The notes beneath the pieces were generated by a model. It worked only from the letters and a program-made list of their open reading frames with translations. It made no database searches and had not been told where the DNA came from. From positions 124,001-188,000 of the forward strand of contig JANATF010000009.1 of assembly GCA_029449245.1 (NCBI GenBank): a stretch of 64,000 nt of DNA, written 5' to 3'. Positions within the stretch are counted from its first letter, which is position 1, and each line of letters opens with the position of its first letter. This document shows, in pieces, positions 19,689-31,626 of this stretch. Both the position numbers and the translations under genes were made by a program. This DNA comes from Mortierella alpina. Its lineage: Eukaryota > Mortierellomycota > Mortierellomycetes > Mortierellales > Mortierellaceae.

Positions 19689-21954
19689 CTACATGATTAT
19701 GCATGCCGATTCCGGGACTTCTGACCACCGTTGTCCCGTAAAGGCCTCCATTTCCTCCGCTGCCTGCTCTCGACTGGACTCTTTGCGCTTTTCCTTGATC
19801 TCCTTTGGGAAATACAGCTTTAAAAAGTTCATCATGGCCACGTCCAAGTTGCTGGCATCTGCTTCTACGACCGAGTTTGTTTGACGGCAGATGGGGCAGT
19901 GGATCATCTTTTTGCGCTGAGCCTTGATAAGACACCGCACACAAAAGACGTGGCTGCAGTTCAATCGGATGGGCTTCCAAGCGACAGACATGCAGATAGG
20001 GCAGGCATAGTCGTCTGGCTGAGGAATGATGGAGACAAGCTGGTTGCCGATGGTGTAGGTCAGTGACTTTGAGATGTTGTCGTTGTAGAATGGCTCGTTT
20101 TGGAGGTGCTTTGGGAAGCCTGAACTAGCACTAAAAAAATAAATAGAACAAGACCACGTTTGTCAGTTTCAGTTAGGGAGTCGTTTGGCGCTGCCTAGAC
20201 AACTAAAAGTGTACAACATAGAGACGAGGGTATGCTTACGTGAGGTTGGTGCGCTTGTCGTGCTTCTTCAAGATCTTGGTCATGGCCATCTGATTGAGCT
20301 CCTTGAACTGCTTCATGGTGATGAGTTCCGAGTTGAGCTTGAAAAATTGGTTGAAGGCGATCTTGGATTTGGACTGCTTGAACCTGCCGACCAACTTGCT
20401 GCGCTCCATTTCCATCAAGAACCACTGGAGTTGTTTCTGTGCCTTTTCGGACGAGCGCGTCGACCGGTCCGTTTCCTGGTCGCCAACAAACACCTGTGCG
20501 TCCAAGTACAGCTTGAGGATTTCTCGCCATGTGTACATGTCCTTGTTCTGGGGCGACGCAACAACAGTGAGAATCCGGCGAAGGTCCTCCACTTTGGACT
20601 CGAACTCGTGCTTGTTGGCCTGCTGAAGTTTACTAAGCTGCGAGACCTCATCGCCCAGTTGATCAAAGAATGCTGTGTCGGCTGTCAACTCGATGACAAG
20701 AACTCTACAAAGTCAGACGTACACACAGAAAAGAGTTAGTGCCTCAAGCAAAAAACAACAACACTACGCCGTTATGGAATCACGAATTGTGGCAGCAGAT
20801 CATATTATTCTTACCTCTTCCCATCTTCCTCTGTCGTATGGATCCTGGTGTTATTAGATGAAGATGCGGCAATATCCGCATCTCCTGACTTTTCTGCTGC
20901 AGCCTGGAGGTCGTGCTTCACCCCAGGGGTGACAATGGTATCCATGGTTTCCTCCAATGACATTGACGTGGGTGCGGATGATACTTCGGGTGGGGGAGAT
21001 GTTGAGGATGTGCTCGACTCTGAGGCATGTTCATCGTCCAGGTCCTGAAGTCGGAGGGGAGGGTTAGAGAGAGGTGAGGAGGCATGTGTTTTAGCCGTTA
21101 CAGTCACTGACGGGGTTGTGCCTGACGCAGGTCCGTGCGCAGTTGCAGGCAACACAGGAGTGGTGTGACCCTTGGGCGGCTGATCATCTGTGGGGCGCAG
21201 AGACAAGGTCGTTGTTGCACCTTCTGACGGCCCATCGGCCGCTGCGGCGGATGTGTTCCTGTACAGACCTGTGTCCATATCGTCGATGTTATCATCCCCC
21301 GACAAAGAAGTGTTTTCCGATGCCTCTGAAATGTCGGCATCGTCCAGAAGGTCCTCCAGGCTGGTATTTCCATCCGCCAAGTCGCCCTCTTCCATTAAGA
21401 GCTGTTCTTGCAGATCACTCGACGACGACGAGGCTGAGTTGTTGAGGAATGCGAGTTCATGGGCAAAGAGCTTTGAAAGGTGTTCCTCCTGAGAGAGTGG
21501 GAAAGGTCCGAATGCGCCAGTGACTTGAGCGGTGCCCAGTTCTGTGTCGTCAATGACAACCTTGATGCAAGTTTTGAGATGTTCCTTGTCCTCTAATGAT
21601 CAGCAAAAAGTGGAAGAGGAAAAACAAGTTTGAGAATGAAGGTATTAGGTGACCAATGGCTCCTTTTTGACTTGATTATGAAAAAGTAGCAAAGACTCAA
21701 AGACAAGTCAAGGGGGGAGGGTGAAAGCATAATAATACACACTTACCATCGAATGAGTACTCGAGCCGCTGCATATCCCCGGCCAAGGATTGCGAGAGCA
21801 GGTTCTTGATGATGGGGGATGGCAGACCACTGTCGTCGAGCTCTTTGACGATGGCATTGATCTTTTTCTTGAGAGCCTTGTAATGGATCACGTAGGGGCG
21901 CCATTCCTCGGGCATGGCCTCTGCGTTGGTCTCCAGAGCCTTGCCAAACTTCAT
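19689..21954 (-). CDS. SPX-RING E3 ubiquitin ligase
   Basis: SPX domains bind inositol pyrophosphates and report phosphate status. In fungi and plants SPX-RING proteins ubiquitinate phosphate transporters or signalling proteins. Four exons on -: 21954-21747, 21592-20815, 20704-20240 and 20130-19689, giving 630 residues. The SPX N-part starts at residue 1 (MKFGKALETNAEAMPEEWRP, YVIHYKALKKKINAI). An acidic Ser/Asp-rich insert (~115-325) follows, then the helical SPX remainder (FFDQLGDEVSQLSKLQQANK; AFNQFFKLNSELITMKQFKE; MAMTKILKKHDKRT). The RING (~526-570) is C3HC4: CPIC, CSHVFCVRC, CPIC. The stop is 100 bases from NTH1, which converges on it. Confidence 0.93.
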
Positions 21955-23483
21955 TGTGGCGGGCTTACTATAAAAGGTGTCTGTGTGTGTATGTCGTCTG
22001 TGAGATGCGAGGAGGAGTGAGGCTGCTACTGCATTTGCCGTTGGGTGTAGCAGAGGAAGAAAGGGGCGAAGGGAGGAATGATGAAAGTGGAGAGGGTTGA
22101 GGAAATTGAGATCCGATGGGGGAGTGAGAGAGAGTGTGTGTGTGTCCGTGTCTGTGAAGTGAAGAGAGAGTGGGAGAATGGGAGAGTGGAGAGTGAAGAG
22201 AGAGTGAAAGAGGAAAAGAAAGTGCACACAAAAGGTGTATTTTTCTTCCTTTGGGTATTCTTTTTTCTGTGCAGATGGACAGAGTGATGGGCTTTGAATG
22301 TCCGCAGTTGCATGTCTGTTGTGTTACATCACGCCCACTAGCCGTGCAATGGGTCCGAGCAGCTTAAGGGCACCAGTCCCTTGGGTGCCAGGCCAGAGGG
22401 AAGCGGGGCCAATCGGGCGCACGGGGATCTCTCGTACGTGTGTATATACAAAGCCCGTTGAGTAAGCCCGTTGGCCTGCCCCTGGGGTTGCATGGAGCCC
22501 TGGCCAATCCCGTTGTGGATCATGTCCAGCAGTCAGAAAACAACTGGCTGCCAAATAGAGTTTTTTCCTAGTGATTCGCTCCACGTTGATACCCCATCTC
22601 TCTCTTTCCTTCGGCTCTCATTCTACATGAACCTGGTTTGCCAGAGAAGGCGGACGTGGACCAGAGACGAGGATCCATTGGGAGGAAACATCAAGATCAC
22701 ACAGACACAGGCACACGGCGTGGAGAATGCGCGAGAAACTGCATGCGCGCACAGGCTTGATCACCGTTATCATGCGGGGAGAGAAGATTGAATGAACAGG
22801 CACATGCACTCTTGCCCGCCGCAGCTGGCTGCCGCCTCAAGAAGCTTAATGGGGAGCAATGGGAGCAATGGACAGGCAAAGAAGCGATATTGATGGCACG
22901 CAGAGGCTGAATGACGATTGGAATGAAGGTCAAGAGGACGATGGAGACACGAGGCACAGATACTCTTTTCAAACACAACAATTTGGGATGTGATAATTGT
23001 CTCCTTCATTCACCCGGACAAGCGACATGTCTGCCTACTTCGTTGTGTGCTCCAGGGTGCCACTCCCCGACCAAGTCAAGCATACTTTGAATACCATGGA
23101 ACGCGAGGATTTTGACGAGCCAATCTATATAGAGAAGGAGGAATCATGCACGATAATTTAGGCATGTTTGTTGTCTACGATGGACTGAAGTCCAAAGGCG
23201 GAGAAGACAGCCTCATATGGTACACGAACGACGACGATGAAGGCTTGCTATCCAATGCAGATTGATTCTTCCTGGAAAACCTTTCAGAGAGTTTCGTTTT
23301 GGACTCTTTGGCGAACTCTGCAAGCATGTACGTCTACGAGGAGGGCATTTATGTGACCAGGGCAGAACGCCGGGGATCCAAATGGCAAGGCAACACCCTT
23401 TTGCAATGTAGAAAATTGTGTAAGAAAAAAAATTTTGAAAAATACTTCTTGTCATTCCTACCCCGAGTTGCTTGCCCTCCATT
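21955..23483. promoter_or_regulatory. Long divergent promoter between SPX-RING and cysteine synthase genes
   Basis: 1529 bases between opposed ATGs. Next to the SPX-RING gene, 22060-22225 is strongly purine-rich on + (C/T-rich in the sense of that gene) with a short GT repeat at 22137-22145. The centre (22300-23100) holds no recognised gene. The region near 23100-23480 is A/T-richer and includes A/T runs just before the cysteine synthase ATG. An antisense ORF at 23213-23920 overlaps exon 1 and is a shadow. Confidence 0.45.
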
Positions 23484-25105
23484 ATGCTCGACTCGCTCAC
23501 GGACAAAAGCAAGCACATCGCCATTGGCGCCGCACTCGGCGTCTTCTTCACACTCTCGACAACCGCCATTGTGCTTGCAGCCAAGGGATCCTCCAGCTCA
23601 AAGACCTCACGGCAATACAACTCACATGCATCGGCCAATGCCCGTCGGCGGTCGTCCATTGGCGACAGTCTCAGCAGAATGATCTCGTTGCCCAAGGCCG
23701 AGCAGGAGAACCTGATCCGCGACGGTGTGGCGGGTCTGATCGGCAACACGCCCATGGTGCGGATCAAGTCCCTAAGCGACGCTACAGGATGCGATATCCT
23801 GGCCAAGGCAGAGGTACAGTACCATGTGCCATACGCCATGCACTGTAGTGATTTGTGGGTCACACAGATGTCCGGGGTGCTGTTAGACCGATGGCTAACA
23901 TGCACTGTATTTTTTTTCATGGTCTGGAAACTCTAGTTCTTGAACCCAGGAGGAAGCACCAAGGATCGCGTGGCGCTCAGCATGATCAATACCGCAGAGC
24001 GAGACCACATCTTGACTCCAGGAAACGGATCCACCATTTTTGAGGGCACTGTCGGTTCAACAGGCATTTCGCTGGCCATGATGGCCAAGGCTCGAGGATA
24101 CAATGCCTGGATTGTGATGCCTGATGATGTCGCTCTCGAAAAGTCGCAACTGCTAGAGAAACTGGGAGCGCATGTCGAAAAGGTCCGACCCGTGAGCATT
24201 GTCGATAAGAATCAGTTTGTTAATCTGGCCAAGCGACGCGCACAAGAGTTTGGCATGGATGAGCAGGAAGGTGGTTCCTCGTCAGAGGACCCCAAAAGGA
24301 CAGGGTTTTTCGCAGATCAGTTTGAGAACTTGGCCAATTTCGAGGCGCACTTTACAACGACCGGTCCCGAGATTTACAAGCAGACGCAGGGGAGACTGGA
24401 TGCGATCGTCATGGGTGCTGGTAAGGCGTACATTGCTATTTACAGATGTCCATACGAAAACCCTGATTGAAACTAGAATATCTGACAGCGCTGTACATCC
24501 TGATGGGCACCATAGGCACGGGGGGAACCCTTGCAGGAGTGGCAAAGTATTTGAAGGCGCGTCTCCCCAACTTGAAGGCATATCTTGTTGACCCTCAAGG
24601 ATCCGGATTGTTCAACAAGGTCAAATACAACATCATGTACTCTCCCACAGAAAAGGAGGGTAAAAGGAAGCGTCACCAGGTCGACACTGTTGTAGAAGGC
24701 GTTGGGATCAATCGGCTCACCCGCAACTTTGCCATGTCAGAGGGGTTAATCGACGACGCCTTCCGGGTAACAGATCAGGAGGCAGTCGATATGGCGAGAT
24801 ATCTCGTTCAAAAGGATGGACTGTTCATTGGATCGTCATCTGCAGTCAACTGCGTGGGCGCTGTTAGGATCGCGCGAGAGCTGGGACCTGGTCACACTAT
24901 CGTAACCCTTTTGTGTGACTCTGGCCATCGCCATTTGACCAAGTTCTGGTATGTTGCAATGTGTGATGGCGTTGACGTATTATTAAGTTGACTTGTCGCT
25001 ATTGAGTACTAACGGTATTCACACCTCACTAGGAATGACGAGTATCTCACCAAGCAAGGACTGGAAGTCAAGGACGTTGTAGACAACTTAGACTTTATTG
25101 TATAA
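23484..25105 (+). CDS. MCY1: Membrane-anchored cysteine synthase (Mcy1/CYS-type, PLP-dependent)
   Basis: A fold-type II PLP enzyme related to O-acetylserine sulfhydrylase. Yeast Mcy1 (YGR012W) is a mitochondrial outer-membrane member. Four exons, 23484-23813, 23937-24420, 24516-24948 and 25033-25105, give 439 residues. Residues ~11-33 form one hydrophobic helix (HIAIGAALGVFFTLSTTAIV), followed by basic residues, typical of an N-terminal membrane anchor. The catalytic core has GLIGNTPMVRI, the PLP lysine in NPGGSTKDRVALSM, the substrate loop EGTVGSTGISLAM, the glycine-rich phosphate loop GAGTGGTLAGVAKYL and SSSAVNCVGAVRIA, and CDSGHRHLTKFWND at the end. All expected residues are present. There is no regulatory CBS domain, which separates it from cystathionine beta-synthase. 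Confidence 0.95.
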
Positions 25106-25188
25106 TTCATTCTCAAAGGAGGTATGCGTTCAGTAAACGCCAGTGATGCATATATATATCTATTTCATTTTCAGCACAACTCAGTTTA

Positions 25189-26492
25189 CTACTCTACGAC
25201 GATGTCTTCAACTGGAATCAGCTCGAACTGGAAGGCCATAAATACCACCGACGAGTCCTTTGACTTGATGATGTACGTTAATGGCTACAAAGTCGAGAAG
25301 TATGCGGAGGTTATTAAGAGATATCTAAATGAGTGAATTGGACATCTGAAGCGATCTTTTGCAGGAAATTACCTGTCCATCCCAGTACTTGGTGATGTCT
25401 ACACTGAACCCCGGAACCTTCAGTGTAAAGTTGGCAAAATCTAGGTATGGATTGAAAAAGTCGAACCCATAAACCTGATCCGGACGATATAGGTGCTTGC
25501 TTAGGTTTGCTGGCTTGGCGAAATAAGAGCGCCTTGCGCTTCTATCCAGAGCACGCGCCTTTGCTTCTACCAGTACCTCCTTGCCACTGTCGCCGCCTGC
25601 TTCCCGTTCCGAGCCGCTGCTGAAGAGCAGAGTGGTGTCCTCGAGGATGTGATCTCCTTCTGGCGATGGCCATGGCTGGAGCTTGTTCTCAAGGCGCTCC
25701 TTGTCCTTATCCTGGCCTTCCTGTTCGACTTTTTGCTGCGCGGCCTTGTCCGGATGCCAGCCCGTGACATTGACTGTGTTCATTGTGGCGATGAGTGGAC
25801 TGTAAGCCCAGGGTCGGTCGCTGTAGATGTCCGCCTGGAGACCGGGGTCGATATATTGTATGAACCTGAGTGCAATGGAGGAGAGAGGCGGCAGCCGCAA
25901 TGGTTTCTCGAACTGGTTCTACAGTACGATAAAGTGCAGGTTAGATCGAGTGCAATCGAGTGGAACACGGTTTTATAGGGAAGAAGGGTATGGCCGTGCA
26001 TGCATTTGCGCATGCCCCCCTACTTTGCTCGCAACAACAACGGGTTTTTGCGTAGGGGGGGAGGGGGTAATGATGTGCATCATAATAGATAAGGGAGTGA
26101 GCAAGAGGCCACTCACTATCCACATCGCTCGTCATGATCCTGCTACATGTGCTACTTACTCCAAATACAATTTGGTCTCCAGGCCATTCACGTTTGAATC
26201 TGCACGAGATCTGGACCGAGCTGAGATTGTTGTCGCCTCCGGGCTTGGCGAACCATGGACTGTCGGGCAAGGACTTGAGGCCGTCCTGCTTCTCCGCCTC
26301 GTGGAAGCCAATAGTAGTCTTTTCGAGGCCTCGGATGCGGACGACGATCTGGGCAATGAACTCGTCCGTCTCGATGAGCAGCGGGTTGGCGTCGTCGTTG
26401 ACCGTGATGGGCTTGAGTGCCTTGGGGTCGGGGCTTGGTCCTGCGCTGACCCCAAGTCTGTACCGAGTGGGCTGTGTTGCTGCAGCAGCCAT
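25189..26492 (-). CDS. DUF1769/UPF0590 (Duc1) family protein
   Basis: Three exons on -, 26492-26160, 25918-25373 and 25284-25189, give 324 residues. The N-half has RYRLGVSAGPSPDP, then PLLIETDEFIAQIVVRIRGL. The second half has NQFEKPLRLPPLSSIALRFI, QADIYSDRPWAYSPLIATMN and KHLYRPDQVYGFDFFNPYLD. After the last junction, WDGQ/PLTYIIKSKDSSVVFMAF leads to a stop after IPVEDIVVE. This pattern (PDQVY..DFFNPYLDF.., then YWDGQPLxY) is the fungal DUF1769 family, named Duc1 in fission yeast and linked there to membrane phosphoinositides and the cell cortex; that link is from memory and less certain. No membrane segment is seen. It converges tightly (83 bases) on the cysteine synthase gene. Confidence 0.8.
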
Positions 26493-26972
26493 GTCTGTGT
26501 TACGAGGGTAGGACGAGAGGGGTGTTCTGCGAAGGGTAGAGAGAGTGTGTGCGAGAGATAGGGCGAGGGTGAGAGTATGGATGAGTGCGTGTGGGTGAGT
26601 GCAAGAAGGAGTGCAAGAAGGAGTGAAGGAAAGAGCGAGAGTTCACGACGCGCATATGAGATCATGGCTGGCCGTGCAGCCCATGCGATTATTGCATCGC
26701 ACGTCCCCCGCTTCCAAAGAGTCGACCTGGTGTCCCATTCCCACCCTATTTTGCTTGCCCCCTCTGCATTCGCATTCGCATTGCATTGCTCGCTTTTTAT
26801 CTATTGTTGTTCTCCTGTCCTTCTGCCCCCTCCTCACTCTCCAGCAGCAGCAGCAGCAGCCTTCAGACCTCTTACCCGCTCTTGCTCCTCCCAGCCCTGC
26901 AGTCCTTTGCTGCCTGCTCATTGTCGACCGCCATCCCCCATCCCAACTCTCAACTCTGCAGAACACAAAGCA
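26493..26972. promoter_or_regulatory. Divergent promoter between DUF1769 gene and BRO1
   Basis: 480 bases between opposed ATGs. 26500-26640 is G/A-rich on + (leader of the minus gene). 26750-26950 is C/T-rich and includes six CAG units at 26842-26860, probably in the BRO1 5' UTR. Confidence 0.5.
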
Positions 26973-29900
26973 ATGTCGCAGTCTCCCATGGTCTCGGTTC
27001 CTCTCAAGAGGACCGACGAGGTCGACTGGGTGACGCCGCTCAAGAGATACATCGCCGTCTCCTACCAGGACGACCCCGACAAGTACGCCGAGGAGACTGG
27101 CACCATCCATCGTCTGCGCCAGGATATGCGCGGTGCGGGGAACGACACCACTGGCAGGGACGTTCTCTATCGCTACTTTGGCCAGCTTGAGATCCTGGAC
27201 CTGCGCTTCCCCGTGGACGAGGCCCACATCAAGATTGGATTCATGTGGTATGTAGCGACGTAGCTTCTCTCTCTCTCTTGCTCGCTCGCTCGCTCTTTCG
27301 TTGTTCTCTTGGTGTGCACGAGAATGGCCGACACGAGCCGACGAGGCAAGGCGAAAAAGTCTTGGCACACGGTGTCTAACTTGGGTCCGCTGCTTTTTGC
27401 ACAATAGGTACGACGCATTCACGCAAAGACCCACCTCCCAGTTCTCACTCGCGTTTGAGAAGGCAAGCACCATCTTCAACATCGCCTCGGTCCTTTCCGC
27501 CATTGCAACTACTCAAACAAGGACCAATGAGCCCGAAGGCGTCAAGAAGGCATTCCACTTTTACCAGGCAGCAGCAGGAATTTATACCTACATCAACGAA
27601 AACTTTCTTCATGCGCCTTCCATTGACCTGAGTCGGGACACGGTCAAGATGCTGGTATCGCTAATGCTCGCGCAGGCACAGGAAGTCTTTTGGGAAAAGA
27701 CTCTTTCAGAAAAGAAGAAGCCGCTTCTCATCTCCAAGCTCGCTGCCCAGGTCGCTTGGGGCTACCAGACAACGCTCGAGGCCATGGCCGATGGCGTGTC
27801 CAAACAAGTATTTGAAAAGAACTGGCAGACCCTTTGCCAGGTAAGAAACAACCTCTGCTGACCTGCTTTTCCTTGTGTTCATAGATACATGCATGCATGA
27901 ATGCAGACTTTTGGAAGCAATCTGAGGCTCGGAAGACTCACTTTTTTTTCGCGACAATTGGACAATCTTAGATCAAAGCAAAGCTCTTCACGGCCATTGC
28001 TCAGTACTATCGCTCCTTGGCTGCAGAGTCAGACTCAAAATGGGGCGAGATGGTCAGCAGGATCCAGGTGGCCGAGACTGCAATCAAGGATGCAGAGAAG
28101 CTGGCCAAGGGCTTCGCGTCCAGCTTTACGCAGAGCGCCCATCCAACGGTCACTCTAACCCAGGAAGCAGTCAACACTATGCACGAGATCACAAAGACAC
28201 ACCTGGCAGTCATCACAGAAAAGAAGGCACAGGCTCTTCGGGACAACGACATGATTTATCACGAGGCCGTGCCAAGTGAGGGTTCGCTGGCCGCCATGGA
28301 AAAGCTGAATGCCACAAAGCCCCTGCCCATATCGGAACTGTATTCTCCCAGCGAGATGCAGAAAGTCATTGGTCCTGACACCTTTCAACGACTCATCCCC
28401 CTTTCAGTGCACGAGTCGTCCAGTTTGTATTCAGAGGAAAAAGCCAAGCTAGTGCGTGCCGAGGCAGAGAAATGCGAGACCGCCAACCAAGAGTTGGCAA
28501 GCGCACTGGAGTTCATGAATCTTCCAGCTGGTCTCGATAAGTTTAAGAGTGAGGCCAATGGAAACCAGCATGTCACACTGGATACATTGGCTGTCCCGCC
28601 GTCCTCTGTCAAGGAATGCGCCGATTTCATTCAAGCCCAGGAGACTGGTGGGGAGTCGGTCGCGGATTTGATTTCGTCCTTGGATCGGCTCAAGTCTGGT
28701 ACGAGGGAGAGTCTAGAGAACGCCAATTTGTCCTTGGACGAAGAGCGCAGTCAATGCGAGACTCTGCGGGTAAGCGACTGAGCGAGGCTTTCATTTATTT
28801 CATGCTCTGCATTTTTGCCTACTTTGTAATTCCGCCAATGCCCAGTCTGGACGACGTCTGATCATCTTTTTCCCGAATTTAGGCAAAGTATGCAGATCTG
28901 TGGACTCAGCGACCATCTGGGCCATTGACACAAGTTTTCAGAGCTGATTCAAGAGCGCTTTTGGAATCCATCGACAAGGCGGCCGCATCAGACGATAATC
29001 TTTATAGATCATTCGACCAAGTTGCCAATAATGTGATGGTGCTCCGTGGAGGGCGAGACGGCCAGGCGCTGGAGCAGCTTTTTGCACGAGCTGTTGTAGA
29101 TGCCAGCAAGACCCGAAAGGGATCGTTGAAATCCAACAGCAGTCTCTTGGATGTAGAGGACAGCGGCGAGAGCGAAGCCATTTTGAAGACCGTTGGCAAG
29201 GTCGAAGAGGTGATTGCCAAGCTCAAGAAGCTGAAGCAGGAGCGCATGGATACTCTAGAGGACATGAAAGTCAAGGTACAGCCCCGAACGCATGAATTCT
29301 GTGCAGATCTTGAATATATCGCCATGAGATATTGTAATGCTGACCACTCCCTCATCTTCACAGACTCAGCAGGATGACATTTCGAACTTGCTTATCTTGA
29401 ACAAGAAGAGCTCCGGTATCGAGCCACAGTTATTTGCTCAGGAGCTGGAAAAGTATAGACCTCATCAGACACGGGTTACCGCCACCATACATCACCAGCA
29501 GGCCCTTATGCAGGAACTGACTGCTCATTACAAGGAGCTCATGAATGGCCAGGAGGCACGGAGTTTGCAGGAAGTCTGGGACAACACTGAGAGAAAGAGG
29601 CAGGCGCTTGCGGATCAGCTCTTGAAAACTAGAGGATCGTATATGACAGTCAGAGATGGATACCAGAAAGGCATTCGGTATTATCATGACTTGAACGTTC
29701 AGGTACAGGACCTTGTGAAGGCCGTTGATCAGTTTTGCAAATCAAGGAAAGAGGAGCGCAACATGCTTGAGCGACAGGTTATGACGACCCAGTCTGAGCG
29801 AGAGTCCAAGGCGTTGAAGGACCAGCTTACGAAACTTGGTGGGGTCTCGTCACCGCCCATCAATGCACATCATTTGGACGCGATGGCCAACCTGAATCTT

Positions 29901-30187
29901 GGGGGACCGCCACGAGGATCCGGCCCAGCACCCCTTGCTCCCTCTGTTACTCAATGGACGCCAGCAGCATCTGCGCCAGTGGCTTATTCCACCATGGGTG
30001 CGCCACCCACCGCCCCATCGTTTGCACCTCAGCACACCTCAGCGCCCATGTCAAATCCAGCCCACAGCTACGGAAGCCAATCTTCAGCCCCGATCCAACA
30101 TGCTCCACCTCAGCACAGCCAACAGATGGTGATCCCGAATACTGGTCCCTTTGCCCTTCCTTCGCCCCAGGTCCCCAATCAACCGAT

Positions 30188-30231
<44 letters not shown>

Positions 30232-31058
30232 CATTGCAGCGTCAGCAGAGCTACACCCTTCCCAGTCCTGTACCGCAACAGCAACAACAGCAGCAAGCAG
30301 CCCGGCCATATGGACTGCAACAGCAGTACTCTCAACCCCAGCTGCAGTCTCCATTGCAACAGCAGCAGATTCCTTATTCTCAGCCGCAGTCTATGCAGCC
30401 GCAGCAGCAATTGTATCAGACGCCATCTGTTCCCAGCACACCTCAGGGACAGCATGTGCAATATCAGGCGCAACCCCAGTTTCAGCAGCAGCAGCAGCAA
30501 CAGCAGCCCACGCCACCTACAGCAATGTACCAGCCCACGACTCCCCAGGGCCAATACCAGCAGCCACTTCAGCCTCAACAGCAAGCACCTGTGCAAGCAG
30601 CGTATCAGGCACCACAGCAGCAACCGTACCAGCAGCCGCTGCAGCATCAACAGTCGTTCCATCAGCAGGCGCCTACTTCTCAGCCGCAGTTTCAACAACC
30701 ACAGCAGATGCAGTCGCCCCCCGTGTATCAACAGCCTGTATATAGCCCTTACTCCCAGCCTCAGCAGCCGCAGCAGCAACAGCAACTACCAATGAGCACC
30801 CCTCCTCATTCCCAATACCAGCAGCAACAGCAGCAACCACAGCAATTCCAAGGCCAGGTTCAGATGCAGCCGCAACAGCAGCCCATGTACCAGCAACCGT
30901 TGCAGCAGCAGCAGCAGCCATACCAAAGTGGATTTCAGCAGCCTCTCCAGCCGCAGCAGCCTCAGCCGCCTCAGCAGCAGCCGCCTCAGCAGTATGGTCA
31001 ACAAGGGTATGCGCCCATACAACCTGCAGGCTATCGCCCCAACTCGCTGCTTGATTAA
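26973..31058 (+). CDS. BRO1: Bro1/ALIX-type ESCRT-associated protein with Gln/Pro-rich tail
   Basis: Bro1/ALIX proteins bind Snf7/CHMP4 on endosomes and recruit deubiquitinase and cargo for multivesicular bodies; a paralogue (Rim20/PalA) serves pH signalling. Five exons, 26973-27247, 27408-27840, 27972-28769, 28883-29275 and 29364-31058, give 1197 residues. The Bro1 domain (~5-390) has VSVPLKRTDEVDWVTPLKRY, FEKASTIFNIASVLSAIA, VSLMLAQAQEVFWEKTL and PISELYSPSEMQKVIGP. The V-domain coiled coils span ~400-790. From ~803 the tail is Gln/Pro/Tyr-rich, with a polyQ run at ~909-925 and a PPVY (PPxY) motif at 1085-1088, a candidate docking site for a Nedd4/Rsp5-type ligase. The long V domain and tail favour Bro1/ALIX over Rim20. 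Confidence 0.93.
30188..30235 (+). repeat. CAACAG/CAG coding repeat (polyQ) in BRO1
   Basis: Alternating CAA and CAG codons encode an uninterrupted Gln run. Codon mixing limits slippage. Confidence 0.85.
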
Positions 31059-31626
31059 AGATCTTTTCTGGTACGGGATGCCTGCGTGGTTTCCAAGTCT
31101 CGATAATAAAAATAGTCTCTATGACTATCCTATCTGTCGGGTCACTGCACGGTGGTGGATGTGGCCGTATGTCTATGGTTTCAGGCTACCACGCCACGCA
31201 CGGAAGATGATCAGGATCAGGCCATATAAACGAACAGCGTAGGGGGTGAGACCGACCAACTGGCAGAGATGACAGCAGAGCTAGGTAGCTCGAGTGGCGT
31301 GGTTTTAGACAGACGGTGTGCGCCATGGGCGCCATGGGCGCGATGCAGCCGACAGGCAGACTACCAGGCACGCGTGCGCTGTGCAGAAGGGGGAGGAAAT
31401 ACTCGTGGGCAGGGCAGGCAATGCTGATCTGATGTTTGCCTCAGCCAATCAGCGTCGCGGAAATTATACATGCGTCTAGTCCGGCACAGGGCCGTGTGAG
31501 AAACAGCCAAAAATAACAGGAGCATAAAGACAGGTCATCTTTCGTGATTCATCTCTTTCTTCTCTCTTCAGCACACACACTCTCCTCTCTCTCTCCCCTC
31601 TTCTGTCTCTCTTCCAGTCTGCAACA
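31059..31626. promoter_or_regulatory. Intergenic region upstream of ERG20
   Basis: 568 bases between tandem genes. The last ~75 bases before the ATG (31553-31622) are almost pure C/T with a short CA run, typical of a strongly expressed fungal leader. An imperfect direct repeat GGGCGCCATGGGCGCGAT lies near 31325-31345. No other gene is seen. Confidence 0.5.

Noticed and set aside
25124-25336. Plus-strand ORF with an apparent small protein (MSSTGISSNW...)
   Set aside because: The minus strand here is exon 3 of the DUF1769 gene, which completes the conserved WDGQ/PLTY junction and ends in frame; the plus ORF is its antisense shadow.
29954-30785. Long Ala- or Leu-rich ORFs in other frames of the BRO1 tail
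   Set aside because: CAG/CAA repeats read as GCA or CTG runs in other frames.
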